A stretch of 64,000 bases of DNA. Origin: Cercis canadensis (taxonomy: Eukaryota; Streptophyta; Magnoliopsida; Fabales; Fabaceae). The translations under genes were made by a program, and so were the position numbers. A model generated the notes under the pieces. That model had not been told where the DNA came from. It saw only the letters and a list, made by a program, of their open reading frames with translations, and searched no databases. Below are positions 46,941-58,696 of the stretch, one piece after another (position 1 is the stretch's first letter; each line of letters starts with the position of its first letter). The stretch spans positions 63,895 to 127,894 of the forward strand of contig QAOA01005054.1 of NCBI GenBank assembly GCA_003255065.1, given 5' to 3'.

Positions 46941-49106
46941 AACATTTTTCTTGTCCTCAAGCAAAGAGAAAAAGAAAAATTAAATTTTACTAAAAAACTA
47001 ACTATAGAGTGAAAAATTAATCTACTAACCATATAGGCTTCAAAGATCTCAATTAAACACAGCTTCAAGAAAAATTCAAGATATCATAAGTGTGTATAAT
47101 GTCGACCCACCATGAGTCAATCTCATCTCACCAAAATTTTATGTGTGTGAAAATATAGCACTTTCTTTCCCTAATCTTTACACTTAAATCAGATTATGCA
47201 AACAAGCTTAACTATAATAATCTCTAATTGAAAAATTTTAAATCTCATATGCTTGCTTTGATGTCAATCTCCACTACTGTAGGAAAAACACAACATAAAG
47301 GATCAAAAGGAATTATGTTAGGCTTGTAATGTGTGGCTAGGGTAAAGGTATGATAATAGACAACAATGTAGCTTAGTTGACCCATCACACAATTTTAGTT
47401 TAAAGCAAATCTCAAGAGGACCAAACTTTTCACTTCTAACTCTTCCAAACTTGTTTTCTTTTTTACTTTGCCATTCACTAATTAAAATTTTCTATTTTGG
47501 GTTACTACATCCCATACGTTTTAGACATTCTTTTCACTGTTTGCACAATTCTCTTTTTCTTCTCATTGCAAATATTTTTCTTTTTAACAGGGATATGACA
47601 CTTTACTTTTCATTTATTTGGTGGCTATTGTATTGAGATTTTTTTTTCACCCATCTTCTAAAATATTCTTAGCTCTAGATGCTCTTAAAATTGAATATGT
47701 GCTTTAGATAAAAGGTGACACTCAAGAAATACATCCAATGACTAGGATCAATGTAGGTGACAAAGAAAAAGGCTAATTTAACCTCAATAAGGTATGCTAA
47801 GGATAAAACATCATACAAATGGTTAGCTAGAAAGACTCAAACTAATAAAAAAATGGCCTAAATTATATTCCTAATGTTGAGCAGCCTAGGATTTCGTCTT
47901 GACTGATAATCAAGCAAGTTATAGTATTCTGTGAGACTTTGAAATGACTAAATTCACATAAACATCTATAAGCATGCATATTTCAAGTGAGAAGAGCTAT
48001 GTGCTCAGAGATTCAGGAAATTTCAGTTAAACAAGAGTTAACGCAAGAGTTAATAAATAACACAAACACAAAATCTATCATTTTCCTAGAGCTATAAGTA
48101 ATGAAAATCAATTTTATCGTCAACCTAAGGTTTTCAATCAAAAAATTTCACTCACAAAAATTACTTTACAAACTAAAGAAAACAATAAATAAACATTAAA
48201 AGCTACCCAAAAAACATTAAATATACCCACTAACATAGTTATAGACATAATATAGCAGCTCAGGAAATAATAAAGAGAAATAGGGACTTCCTTGATGGTG
48301 GCGAGTCACTCTGGTCATCATCTTCCTGTGGAGCTGCTAAAGGGCCACTCCTATGGAGCTGCTGGAGGGGCACACCTTTGGAGAATTTGTGGCCACACTT
48401 CAACTAACCTAATGCTAGGCTCAAATGAGCATGAAAGCTGCCCAAAGTCCTTGAAAGGATTAGGGCACTTTGCACTTCCCAAAGGTAAGCTTCATTTGGC
48501 CATGCAAGTCACCTCAGATAAGTCAACATGCATGAAGAAGCCCACTAGAAGGAAGTTGGACCGAATATGACTAGAAGGTTCTCTTTGGAGAATTTTATTA
48601 AACACCTTGTGGGCATTTTGAGTTAACCACAATCTATACACCTCAAGCATTATTTTCCCTTCCAAATGGCCAAAATTCATCCACAAACAATATCTCAAGA
48701 CAATGGAGAAGGAGAATTAATCATTTAGGATCAAATGACACTTACCTTTTGTTGAACAACTTTGAACCCATAAATGCCATTAATAGAGTTATAATCCTCT
48801 TAGAACTTGAATGCGGATATGGTGATGAATGGAAAAGGTAATTGTGGTAAGGGAATTGATTTATGATGAAAGAAACACGGGTGAATGAAATTGGGTAAGT
48901 GATGTAGAAGAGAAAGGAGAGTGTTAAAGTAGAAAAGGGAGAGGTGTGTTTGGGGTGTGCTTGCAATAGGTAGCAAGAAGATAGAAACCAAATGGAGGAG
49001 AAGGGAATTTGGGTGTTGCGAAGGTGAGCCCCAAAACACACGTTTTGAGTTAGTGGCTGCCTGAATTTATTTTTATTTTTTATTATAATTATATTTTTGT
49101 TTACAC
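46941..49106. other. Non-coding interior of the Athila-like element
   Basis: Short scattered frames only. No pol or envelope-like protein recognised. Confidence 0.45.
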
Positions 49107-49111
49107 ATGAT

Positions 49112-50363
49112 TGTTGTGAAAAATCCAAACGCAAGTGTACGTTATCGTTTCCAACTAATAATAAGATGGGATAGAGTATCGTTCCCACGAGAATTAACGT
49201 ATCAACTACCGAAATTGGGTTAATCTCAATTTTATCTAATTAATAAGTATTGGAGAATTTTCAAGAAAGAACTTTAAATAAGCTAAAAGTAAGCTAAGAC
49301 AGTTAAAGTGATGATTTAATCAATAGAGAAATATCTAGGGCTTTTGATTTCACCATAATTATTCCGATTTGTTATTCCTAATTTATTAACTAAGAACAAT
49401 CTTCCTAATTGCTAGCCAAGAACCCTAAATTATTTATTAGCCTTTTCCCAAGGTCAAACAAAAATATCTCTAAGTTATGAACCCACGATAGTCCTATGTG
49501 AATTGCGAATAATCTAGAAATTCACTTAATTCTATGGTTCTTTTTAATTGACTACACAGGCTATGGAGGTATATTCCTATCCTACATGCAATATATGTTC
49601 TTAATCTCTATGATCTTTAATTACAAATTACATCTCAGTCTCATTGTAATTATCTAATCAATTAGTTGGTGATCAAACAATTAGAAGCATGAAGACTTGA
49701 GAAGAAGAAGACAATTTAATAAAGGAGTTCTTAAATTAAAGAAATAGACAATAACAAATCTTCCTAGCTAGGCTACATCATAGCCCTAGAAGGGAATTTA
49801 GTTCATAGCAAAAAGAAAGAACATGGTAAAGCCAAATTTAGTCATCATTCAAAGAGCAGAAGAATAAAAACTCTGTGATGTAATTATCCCAATTGGCTCC
49901 ACAAATCTCCTTTTCAATCCTTTTTTTGCTCTCCTTCTTGCCTCCAAAGATTCCAGAATAAGATTCCCCTAAAAAATTCCTAAAAGTCTCTATTTATACC
50001 CCTAAGCACCCTAAAGAAACTTAGGAAAAAGGATACATATTCAGAAATCTGGCACGGGCGCCGCGACCCTCGCGCAAGGTACAAAAACACCAATTTCTTC
50101 ACAAATGGGCATCACGGCTCTGATTTTTTAGCGCTGTGGCGCTTCCTCTCAGGAATTGAAGGCTGAAAATCTATTACGAGTGCCACGGCTCTTGGGTTCT
50201 GTCAAAACCTTTCATTTCTTCACTTGAAATCATGAAACCTATGAACTTCTATTTAAACCTACAATTTAACATAAACAACCCATTAGATGGCAATAAATCT
50301 CAATAAACAACCAAATAATTAAGTAAAAGATATCTAAACAGTGGATATAAAACCCACTCAACA
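49112..50363 (-). mobile_element. Solo LTR nested in the Athila-like element, target duplication ATGAT
   Basis: 1,252 bp from TGTTGTGAAAAATCC to CACTCAACA, related to but clearly diverged from the host element's own LTRs. ATGAT is at 49107-49111 and 50364-50368. No internal region, so it formed by LTR-LTR recombination after insertion. Confidence 0.9.
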
Positions 50364-50368
50364 ATGAT

Positions 50369-50816
50369 GTTGAAGCTACAGGGGTAGTTGCGATGCTATG
50401 CAGGCGCTTTGACGCTTCCTTGCTGGTGTTGCGGGCGCCGTGTCGCCTTACTCCAAGGGCTACGACACTGAGCTTCTGTATGTGTTGCTTCGTGTGCACA
50501 TGTGAGGGCAGCAGGGCTACTATTGGAGCGGAGTTGCGATAGGTCTCTCTGTCTTGATACACAAGAAATACATAATGGAGCACCAAAACGTAAAGATGAG
50601 CCCATAAAAAAAAATTATCCAATTAAAAGAGAAAATTAAATCAAGAAAAAGAAACTAGTAACTAGAATTAAAAATCTACTAAAATTATGAAATGAAATAA
50701 AATAGAAGAAAATGCTAGAAACTCTTGAGTTGCCTCTCAATTAGCGCTTGATTTATAGTCTTCAGAACTATCTCTGGAATAAATCAATCAGGATAAAAAA
50801 TGGCAGTGGAAGTCTT
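50369..50816 (-). other. GC-rich block and linker downstream of protease
   Basis: 50390-50540 is markedly GC-rich with GCGCTTTGACGC, GGGCGCCGTGTCGCC type palindromes, like the LTR block. 50730-50775 carries a TTGCCTCTCAATTAGCGCTT segment typical of Athila elements. No gene. Confidence 0.5.
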
Positions 50817-51589
50817 CTAGAACTTTACTCCACCATTATTATATCCCTTGGGTTGTTTGTCATGCAGTTTTAGTCTCCACATCTTGTTTACATCTCCATA
50901 AAAAAAAATTTTATTAAGGTGCTCCAAAAGTATATTTTTGAAGGATGGCTTCTTTTTCTTTCTTTTCTTATGAGGCTCTACTTGCAGTAAAGAACTAGCT
51001 CCTTGATTCTTGAAAATTTTCTTGTCTTTAGAGTCTAAATCATGTGGTTTTTCTTTATTAGACGTTCCCACAATGCAAGCTTCAATTGGGTCCTTTAGGA
51101 AAATTATTTGAGTCACTTCTTTGGTGCTTCCATTTATGGTGTCAATTTTAAAGCACATATTTACTTCATCTGGGTCCTTTATTTTCTTGAAGACTTTGAA
51201 GGACATTTGATCACCTTGCACTATGAGAATGAGTTGCCCTTTTTGCACATTAATCAAAGCTTTCACAGTTGCTAAGAATAGATGACTAAAAATGATATAG
51301 ATTTCTTGATCCTCCTCCATGTCAAGAATATGAAATCCGCTAGGAAGATAAATTTGTCTACCTTGACTAGTACATCTTCTATGACACCTCTCAGATACTT
51401 AATGGACCTGTCAACTAGTTGTAATGACACAGTGGTTGGCTTAGCTCCTCCAATATTCGGTTTCCTATAAATAGATAAGGGCATCAAGTTAATGCTAATA
51501 CCAAGATCACAAAGGGCTTTACCAAAAAATGAATCTCCTATAGTGCAAGGTAAAGTGAAACACCTAGGATCATTTAGTTTGGGTGACAA
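50817..51589 (-). pseudogene. Athila-like aspartic protease region
   Basis: 51589-51272 reads KLNDPRCFTLPCTIG, FGKALCDLGISINLMPLSIY, PTTVSLQLVDRSIKYLRGVI and DVLVKVDKFIFLADF. DLGISINLM is the usual D-L-G-A-S protease active-site block with Ala changed to Ile. After a frame change the next frame (51320-50817) gives MEEDQEI..., FLATVKALINVQKGQL, FKVFKK and ends HDKQPKGYNNGGVKF-stop. Retroviral-type protease cleaves the gag(-pol) precursor. The active-site change and frameshift argue it is dead. Confidence 0.8.
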
Positions 51590-53304
51590 TTTCTTCTACA
51601 AAATGGCATTGCACTCTTCAGTAAAGGCAATTGTCTTCCGCTTTCTTTTGTTAAACATAATGTATTTCATGAATTTGACATAGTTGGGCATTTTCTCTAA
51701 AGCATCTGCAAATGGAATGTTAATGTGTAACTTCTTAAACACCTCCAAAAATTTAGAGAATTAATTATCCAGTTTCTTCTTTTGGAACCTCTAAGGGAAA
51801 GGAAGAGGTTGAACATAAAGTATAGGATTATCTGGAAATAACATAGATGTCTTCTCCACATATTTCATAGGTGGTTCCACTGGAGTGTCTTCCTTTGTCT
51901 TAGGCTCAACTGGCTTAATGGGCACATTTTTTGCAACTTCAGATGGTTCATCTAAGGTCTTCTCACTACAAATAGTGATAGTCATAACATGCTATTTAGG
52001 ATTCACCTCCGTATCGCTAGGCAAAAACTCATGTTGTTTGGTATTAAGTATGCTAGAGAGTTAACTCACTTGTATTTTTAGGTTATGGATGGAAGCCTCA
52101 ATTCTTGCCATAAACTGACTTGTGCTCATAGTCAATTGGGCAAGAGCATCCTCCAAAAAAATCTTTGTGGTGGTCGTGGCTGAGCTTGCACTGGTGGCTG
52201 AAATGAAAGTTGTGACTAAGCAAGATTATGGTTGTTTCTTCAAGAAAAATTCGGGTGATTTCTCCACCCCAAATTGTATGTGTTGGAATAAGAATTGTTT
52301 TGCCAACTTGGGTTTCCTACAAAGTGTGCTTCTTTTGACTGAGATGGAGAGAAATTATTGCCAACTTGGCAATTTGTGCTAGCATGAGGTCCACTACAGT
52401 AGTCACAAATTTCAGGAGAATAATGGATGGCATTGACATTCATAGAGGTCAATTGCTTAGCTAGAAAATCAATCTTAGTAGATATTGCTATGAGAGCATA
52501 AACCTCATGAACCCTAAGTGTCTTGCATGGTGCAGACCTCTCAGTAGGCTATTGTTAGGAATTAGCAGCCATCTCTTCTAACAGATCATTAGCAGCCTCA
52601 TATGTCTTTCTCATTAAAGATCCACCTGCAGCTGCATCTACTAGTGTCTTGGTGAAACTTGTCAACTCATTGTAAAAGGTTTGTAGCTGCAACTAATCAA
52701 GAAGTTCATAGTGTGGGCATCCTCACAATAGTTCCTTATACCTTTCCTAAACTTCTTGAAGTGACTTCATCTCTTGTTGAGTGAATGTAGTGATATCATT
52801 CCTTATCTTGGTGATCTTGGCTGGTGAAAAAAATTTGGCTAAAAATTTTTGTGCCAAGATGTCCTAAATGGTAATACTCCCTACTAGCAACAACTGCAAC
52901 TAAGTATTGGCTTTATCCCAGAGTGAGAATGGGAATAGCTGGAGTCGAATAACATCATCAGTAACGCTATTAGGCTTGAAAGTGTCATAAATCTCCAAGA
53001 AGCTGGCAATGTGAGCATGAAGATTTTCATTGGCTAACCCATTGAATTGTCTACCTTGTACCATGTGGACGACTGTAGGCTTTATCTCAAAGCTATTGGC
53101 TTTAATAGTCGGTCGCCTTATACCAGAGGTGGTATATGTGACTAAAGGAATAACATATTCACGAAGTGCCTTCAGAGTATTTTCTTCTGCCACAATGTTT
53201 GTAAAAAATTTGGTAGATTCTATCTTTTCCTTTCTGTTCTTTCGACAAGTTTTCTCAATTTCAGAGTCAAATAGGAGTGAAGAGTTGCTTCTAGATCTTC
53301 TCAT
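51590..53304 (-). pseudogene. Athila-like gag
   Basis: 53304-52900 reads LREYVIPLVTYTTSGIRRPT, FEIKPTVVHMVQGRQFNGLA, HAHIASFLEIYDTF and VIRLQLFPFSL, the conserved retrotransposon gag core. It continues with FFSPAKITKIRNDITTFTQQ, KTLVDAAAGGSLM and YEAANDLLEEMA. 52452-52240 has the knuckle-like CDYCSGPHASTNCQV. Several Trp codons have become stops (e.g. near 52745 and 52694). Gag packages element RNA in the cytoplasm. This copy is disabled. Confidence 0.82.
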
Positions 53305-53425
53305 AGACTAGGAAGAAACACCTAAAATTGTAGGCAAAAAAGAAATATTAGAATAACTAAGAATGAAAATAAATGATCAAATTAAAATAAGAATTACTAA
53401 GTATTGATATAAATAAACAATTAAT

Positions 53426-53443
53426 CCCTAGCAACGGTGCTAA
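53426..53443 (-). other. Primer binding site, tRNA-Asp type
   Basis: Minus strand TTAGCACCGTTGCTAGGG, five bases past the LTR end. It differs from the Athila/Tat tRNA-Asp site (TTGGCGCCGTTGCCGGGG) at four positions, all G-to-A or C-to-T transitions. Confidence 0.7.
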
Positions 53444-53448
53444 AAACT

Positions 53449-54748
53449 TGTTGTGATAAAACGAAGTGCAAGTGCATGCTATCGTCTTACAAGTAATATA
53501 ATAAAAATGAGTTATCATTCCCACGAGAATTAAAACTATTAATTATCGAAATTGAGTTAATTCCAATTTTATCTGATGAACCGATTCAGGAGAAATTCAA
53601 GACTAATCTTAAATAAATTGAAATTAAGCAAAATCAAATAAAAATCAAGAATTAATATAGAAAGAAAGTCTAGGGTTTTTGATTTTACCATAACTAATCC
53701 CAATTTTCATTCCTTATTTCCTTAATTTAGATTTATCTTTTTAATTGCTACCCAAGATTTTCTAACTTATTCATTAGCCTCTTCCAAGGTCTAATGAAAA
53801 TATTCCCAAGTTATAAACACACTATATTCCTATGTGAATTATGAATAACCAGCAAATTCATTCAATTCTATGGATATCTTTAATTGACTACACATGTCAT
53901 GGAGGTATATCTCTATTCTACATGCAACCTATGATATTTATCCCAATAAATTAAAAACATAAATCTCATTTTGATCTCATTGTGATTAATCTATCAACTA
54001 ATTAGTGATCAAAAAATTAGAAGCATGAATATCAAAGATAAACACTCAAGTAAAAAAGATAAAATCATAAATTAATTCTAAAATGAATTACAACCGTTCA
54101 TAGTTAGGCTACATCGTAGCCCTAGAAAGAAATTAGTTCATGACAGTAAAATAAAACATAATTGATGAATATTTAGACATAAATAAAAACAAAAGAGAAT
54201 AAAAACTCAGTCTAGATCCAAGAATAGCTGCTACTAATCCTTCTCTCTAAGTCTTGTCTTGCATCTTGCTCTCAAAAAGTCCAAAAGTTTCTATTCTAAA
54301 ACCTAAAAGTCCTATTTAAACTTTTACAAAAAGAACTAATTAAAATAGGATTAAAAAAATTGCATCGCCTAATTTACACACTCTAGGGCACTTCAGCTCT
54401 TAAACATCAGAGTTGCGACGCTAGTGTGAGTTGTTGAGTTGCGGGAGTTGCAACTCTAGTGGGGGAGGGGTACGTCGCTTGGTCTCTAGTCCTTTACTAG
54501 AGAAAATGTGCTAAAGGGCTGAGGCCCTTGAACCTTAGAGCTGGAGCCCTTGCTTTCTATCTCTTCACGCTTTGATGCCCATAGCTTCTAAAGTCATCTC
54601 TTTTTCCTCAAAACATGAAATCTTTTTAAATCTTCTAGTCCTACAAAAATAACACAAAAACATATTTATTTATTAGTAAAAATTCTCAAGAACACACAAA
54701 ATATTAAGCTAAAAATATCTAAAGAGTGAGTATAAAATCCACTCAATA
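53449..54748 (-). repeat. 5' LTR of the Athila-like element (first version)
   Basis: About 1,300 bp. Part of it (54246-54798) is repeated after the N at 54799, and a third version lies at 56667-57714. Confidence 0.8.
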
Positions 54749-54799
54749 AATTACTTATACTATCATATCCAAGGACCCTTATACTATACAACCTTATCN

Positions 54800-55351
54800 T
54801 CTAAGTCTTGTCTTGCATCTTGCTCTCAAAAAGTCCAAAAGTTTCTATTCTAAAACCTAAAAGTCCTATTTAAACTTTTACAAAAAGTCCTAATTAAAAT
54901 AGGATTAAAAAAATTGCACCGCCTAATTTACACACTCTAGGGCACTGTAGCTCTTAAACATCAGAGTTGCGACGCTAGTGTGAGTTGTTGAGTTGCAGGA
55001 GTTGCAACTCTAGTGGGGGAGGGGTACGTCGCTTGGTCTCTAGTCCTTTACTAGAGAAAATGTGCTAAAGGGCTGAGGCCCTTGAACCTTAGAGCTGGAG
55101 CCCTTGCTTTCTATCTCTTCACGCTTTGATGCCCATAGCTTCTAAAGTCATCTCTTTTTCCTCAAAACATGAAATCTTTTTAAATCTTCTAGTCCTACAA
55201 AAATAACACAAAAACATATTTATTTATTAGTAAAAATTCTCAAGAACACACAAAATATTAAGCTAAAAATATCTAAAGAGTGAGTATAAAATCCACTCAA
55301 TAAATTACTTATACTATCATATCCAAGGACCCTTATACTATACAACCTTAT
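54800..55351. repeat. Second version of the LTR end and flank after N at 54799
   Basis: Copies 54246-54798 with few substitutions. It then continues past the LTR into unique flank and the hAT-like element at 55361. Confidence 0.88.
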
Positions 55352-55360
55352 CCTACCTGG

Positions 55361-55910
55361 TAAGGGTGTTCATGGTCGGGTTCGGTGCCAAATCTCACAC
55401 AACCGATGACCAACTTGGTGGAGAAAGTCCCACCTATCACCGACCAACCAGAACAAAGAACCGATGAAATCAGTTATAATCGGTACAGTTTGTAGCGGGT
55501 GGGTTGTATTGGTTTGCAAAATCAATATGCAGAGCCGGATTTCCTTCTTCTAGTTACACTATGCTTTTGTCTCTGTAAAGCGCTTGGGTCTTTTCCAAAG
55601 CTCTTAACTTTAACTGGTTTTTGGCTGAACTTCGAGGTTTGATAATGACGATAATAACAGAAAAGGAAAACCAGTAAGATCCCAGGCAATCACACATCCG
55701 ATCAACCAAACGACACAAACCCAAATCATCCCCTAGCTCTAACACAATTGATCCCCAATCTCCCGCAACCAATCCATTCACCTTCTGGTTCTACTTTACT
55801 CTTTATGTCTCTCTCATCACTCTCTTGTTGATCTCTTTCCCTTCACTCCACCTCTTGGCCACACTGTTTTCTCTGAGTTCGTGAAAGAGAGAAAGAGAGA
55901 ATGAGTGTAT
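55361..55910. mobile_element. hAT-like MITE, left part, interrupted by an LTR
   Basis: Starts TAAGGGTGTTCATGG, preceded by CTACCTGG (55353-55360). Matches 57773-58320 closely up to GAGTGTAT, where a foreign TGTTGAAATAG sequence begins. Confidence 0.75.
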
Positions 55911-56525
55911 TGTTGAAATAGTTTGTAAATATATTAATAATTAACCAAGTCCCACATTGGTTAACTTAGAGTATGTAAAAGACTTTATAAATGCAAACTA
56001 AAGTTATAAAGTAACTTTAGGGTAATGGGCACAAGCCCATTTGACAAGCCCAAACAGCCTAGCAAGACAAAGTCCATTAATGGTCTTTGATTGGCACTTG
56101 GGCACTTGGGGCATCTTGGGCCTTGATCGATTTGACAAATATTTTAATATTGGTTTTAAATATCTGGACCGGACCGGGTCGGGTCGATTTGACCCGATTC
56201 GGATGGTAGTTAATTAAATTAACAGGTTCAGATGAATAAACTCGAATAGACAATTGTGTCTGTTTTGAACAGACTGTTGTGACTATTCCGAACAGACAAT
56301 TGTGACTATTCCGAATAGACAATTATGTCTGTTAATTTCTGACCAATTATATTTGTTCATTCGTGTCTTTTCAACTCTATAAAAGGGAACACCCTAATGC
56401 ATTAGAATTCACTTTTCCATTGAGAGTTTTTGAGGGCTTTGTTGTATCCTGGGGTAACTTGCTTTTATAGAGAAGCAATATTACACTCAAGACAGTGTAA
56501 TTGTTCACGCCTCAAAGCCAACCTA
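55911..56525 (+). mobile_element. LTR (probably Ty1/copia) inserted in the hAT-like MITE, cut by gap
   Basis: Starts TGTTGAAATAGTTTG and carries GTCCCACATTGG, common in copia-type LTR starts. TATAAAAG at 56378-56385 is a plausible promoter with the start of transcription about 30 bases on. A target copy TGTAT would be 55906-55910. The right side is lost in the N run. The other version of this locus (57773-58688) lacks it. Confidence 0.65.
56378..56385 (+). promoter_or_regulatory. TATA box of the LTR promoter
   Basis: TATAAAAG within CTCTATAAAAGGGAAC, positioned mid-LTR as expected for a U3/R boundary. No other promoter evidence. Confidence 0.55.
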
Positions 56526-56666
56526 NNNNNNNNNNNNNNNNNNNNNNNNNNNNNNNNNNNNNNNNNNNNNNNNNNNNNNNNNNNNNNNNNNNNNNNNNNN
56601 NNNNNNNNNNNNNNNNNNNNNNNNNNNNNNNNNNNNNNNNNNNNNNNNNNNNNNNNNNNNNNNNNN
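56526..56666. other. Assembly gap of 141 Ns
   Basis: Run of N joining the LTR at 55911-56525 to a third version of the Athila-like LTR. Confidence 0.99.
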
Positions 56667-57714
56667 CAATTTTCATTCCTTATTTCCTTAATTTAGATTT
56701 ATCTTTTTAATTGCTACCCAAGATTTTCTAACTTATTCATTAGCCTCTTCCAAGGTCTAATGAAAATATTCCCAAGTTATAAACACACTATATTCCTATG
56801 TGAATTATGAATAACCAGCAAATTCATTCAATTCTATGGATATCTTTAATTGACTACACATGTCATGGAGGTATATCTCTATTCTACATGCAACCTATGA
56901 TATTTATCCCAATAAATTAAAAACATAAATCTCATTTTGATCTCATTGTGATTAATCTATCAACTAATTGGTGATCAAAAAATTAGAAGCATGAAGATCA
57001 AAGATAAACACTCAAGTAAAAAAGATAAAATCATAAATTAATTCTAAAATGAATTACAACCGTTCATAGTTAGGCTACATCGTAGCCCTAGAAAGAAATT
57101 AGTTCATGACAGTAAAATAAAACATAATTGATGAATATTTAGACATAAATAAAAAGAAAAGAGAATAAAAACTCAGTCTGGATCCAAGAATAGCTGCTAC
57201 TAATCCTCCTCTCTAAGTCTTGTCTTGCATCTTGCTCTCAAAAAGTCCAAAAGTTTCTATTCTAAAACCTAAAAGTCCTATTTAAACTTTTACAAAAAGT
57301 CCTAATTAAAATAGGATTAAAAAAATTGCACCGCCTAATTTACACACTCTAGGGCACTGTAGCTCTTAAACATCAGAGTTGCGACGCTAGTGTGAGTTGT
57401 TGAGTTGCAGGAGTTGCAACTCTAGTGGGGGAGGGGTACGTCGCTTGGTCTCTAGTCCTTTACTAGAGAAAATGTGCTAAAGGGCTGAGGCCCTTGAACC
57501 TTAGAGCTGGAGCCCTTGCTTTCTATCTATTCACGCTTTGATGCCCATAGCTTCTAAAGTCATCTCTTTTTCTTCAAAACATGAAATCTTTTTAAATCTT
57601 CTAGTCCTACAAAAATAACACAAAAACATATTTATTTATTAGTAAAAATTCTCAAGAACACACAAAATATTAAGCTAAAAATATCTAAAGAGTGGGTATA
57701 AAATCCATTCAACA
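56667..57714 (-). repeat. Third version of the Athila-like 5' LTR
   Basis: Matches 53702-54748 and 54800-55301 with scattered differences, and ends CATTCAACA followed by AATTA. Confidence 0.85.
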
Positions 57715-57772
57715 AATTACTTATACTATCATATCCAAGGACCCTTATACTATACAACCTTATCCTACCTGG

Positions 57773-58688
57773 TAAGGGTGTTCATGGTCGGGTTCGGTGC
57801 CAAATCTCACACAACCGATGACCAACTTGGTGGAGAAAGTCCCACCCGTCACCGACCAACCAGAACAAAGAACCGATGAAATCAGTTATAATCAGTACGG
57901 TTTGTAGCGGGTGGGTTGTATTGGTTTGCAAAATCAATATGCAGAGCCGGATTTCCTTCTCCTAGTTACACTATGCTTTTGTCTCTGTAAAGCGCTTGGG
58001 TCTTTTCCAGAGCCCTTAACTTTAACTGGTTTTTGGCTGAACTTCGAGGTTTGATAATGACGATAATAACAGAAAAGGAAAACCAGTAAGATCCCAGGCA
58101 ATCACACATCCGATCAACCAAATGACACAAACCCAAATCATCCCCTAGCTCTAACACAACTGATCCCCAATCTCCAGCAACCAATCCATTCACCTTCTGG
58201 TTCTACTTTACTCTTTATGTCTCTCTCATCACTCTCTTGTTGATCTCTTTCCCTTCACTCCACCTCTTGGCCACACTGTTTTCTCTGAGTTCGTGAAAGA
58301 GAGAAAGAGAGAGTGAGTGTATAATGGAAGCTGCAAAGGACAGAAACAGGTTATCATAGTCGGCAAGGGAAATGGATGGAGGTGGACCCTTTAAGACTAC
58401 ATTTACTGTCCTATTACTGTGTTTCTATATTGACCGCGTCTTCATGGGTTATTACGGAAATGACACTGCGAGGGAGTGTGTGTCTGTTAGCGTGCAATCG
58501 GGGAGGGAGTTAATTAGAAATTCGGTTTTATTCGGTTTCACTTATTCAAAACCGATCCAACCGTCCAAATCCAAAATTTTAATTTCAGCCATCCGATTCT
58601 GCTGCCTTCATCCCTACCTGTTGGATTGACACTAAAATGGTTCGGTACAGTCGGTTCCCCGCGGGTTCATGGGTTATGAACACCCCTA
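57773..58688. mobile_element. hAT-like MITE, 916 bp, target duplication CTACYTGG
   Basis: Ends TAAGGGTGTTCAT and ATGAACACCCCTA are inverted, flanked by CTACCTGG (57765-57772) and CTACTTGG (58689-58696). Subterminal GGTTCGG and ACCGAT motifs recur. No transposase. The same terminal type as the 8.5 kb hAT (TAAGGGTGTAA) suggests related families. Confidence 0.85.
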
Positions 58689-58696
58689 CTACTTGG

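Larger units (their letters stand above)
45566..54748 (-). mobile_element. Athila-like Ty3/gypsy LTR retrotransposon, gag-protease only
   Basis: Minus-strand order is LTR (54748-53449), primer site, gag, protease, long non-coding part, polypurine tract and LTR (46925-45566). LTRs read TGTTGAGTGAATT...ATCACAACA on the minus strand and differ from each other by roughly 10 percent by eye plus indels, so the insertion is old. Flanks GATTA (45561-45565) and AATTA (54749-54753) agree at four of five bases. No reverse transcriptase, RNase H or integrase motif was found. A solo LTR interrupts it at 49112-50363. Confidence 0.8.

Noticed and set aside
48742..49188. 148-residue minus-strand frame as an envelope-like gene of the Athila element
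   Set aside because: It crosses the solo LTR boundary at 49112, so it cannot be an original frame.
55554..58193. Pair of identical 75-residue frames (55554-55781, 57966-58193) as a duplicated small gene
   Set aside because: Both lie inside the two versions of the same hAT-like MITE; similarity reflects the element, not selection on a protein.
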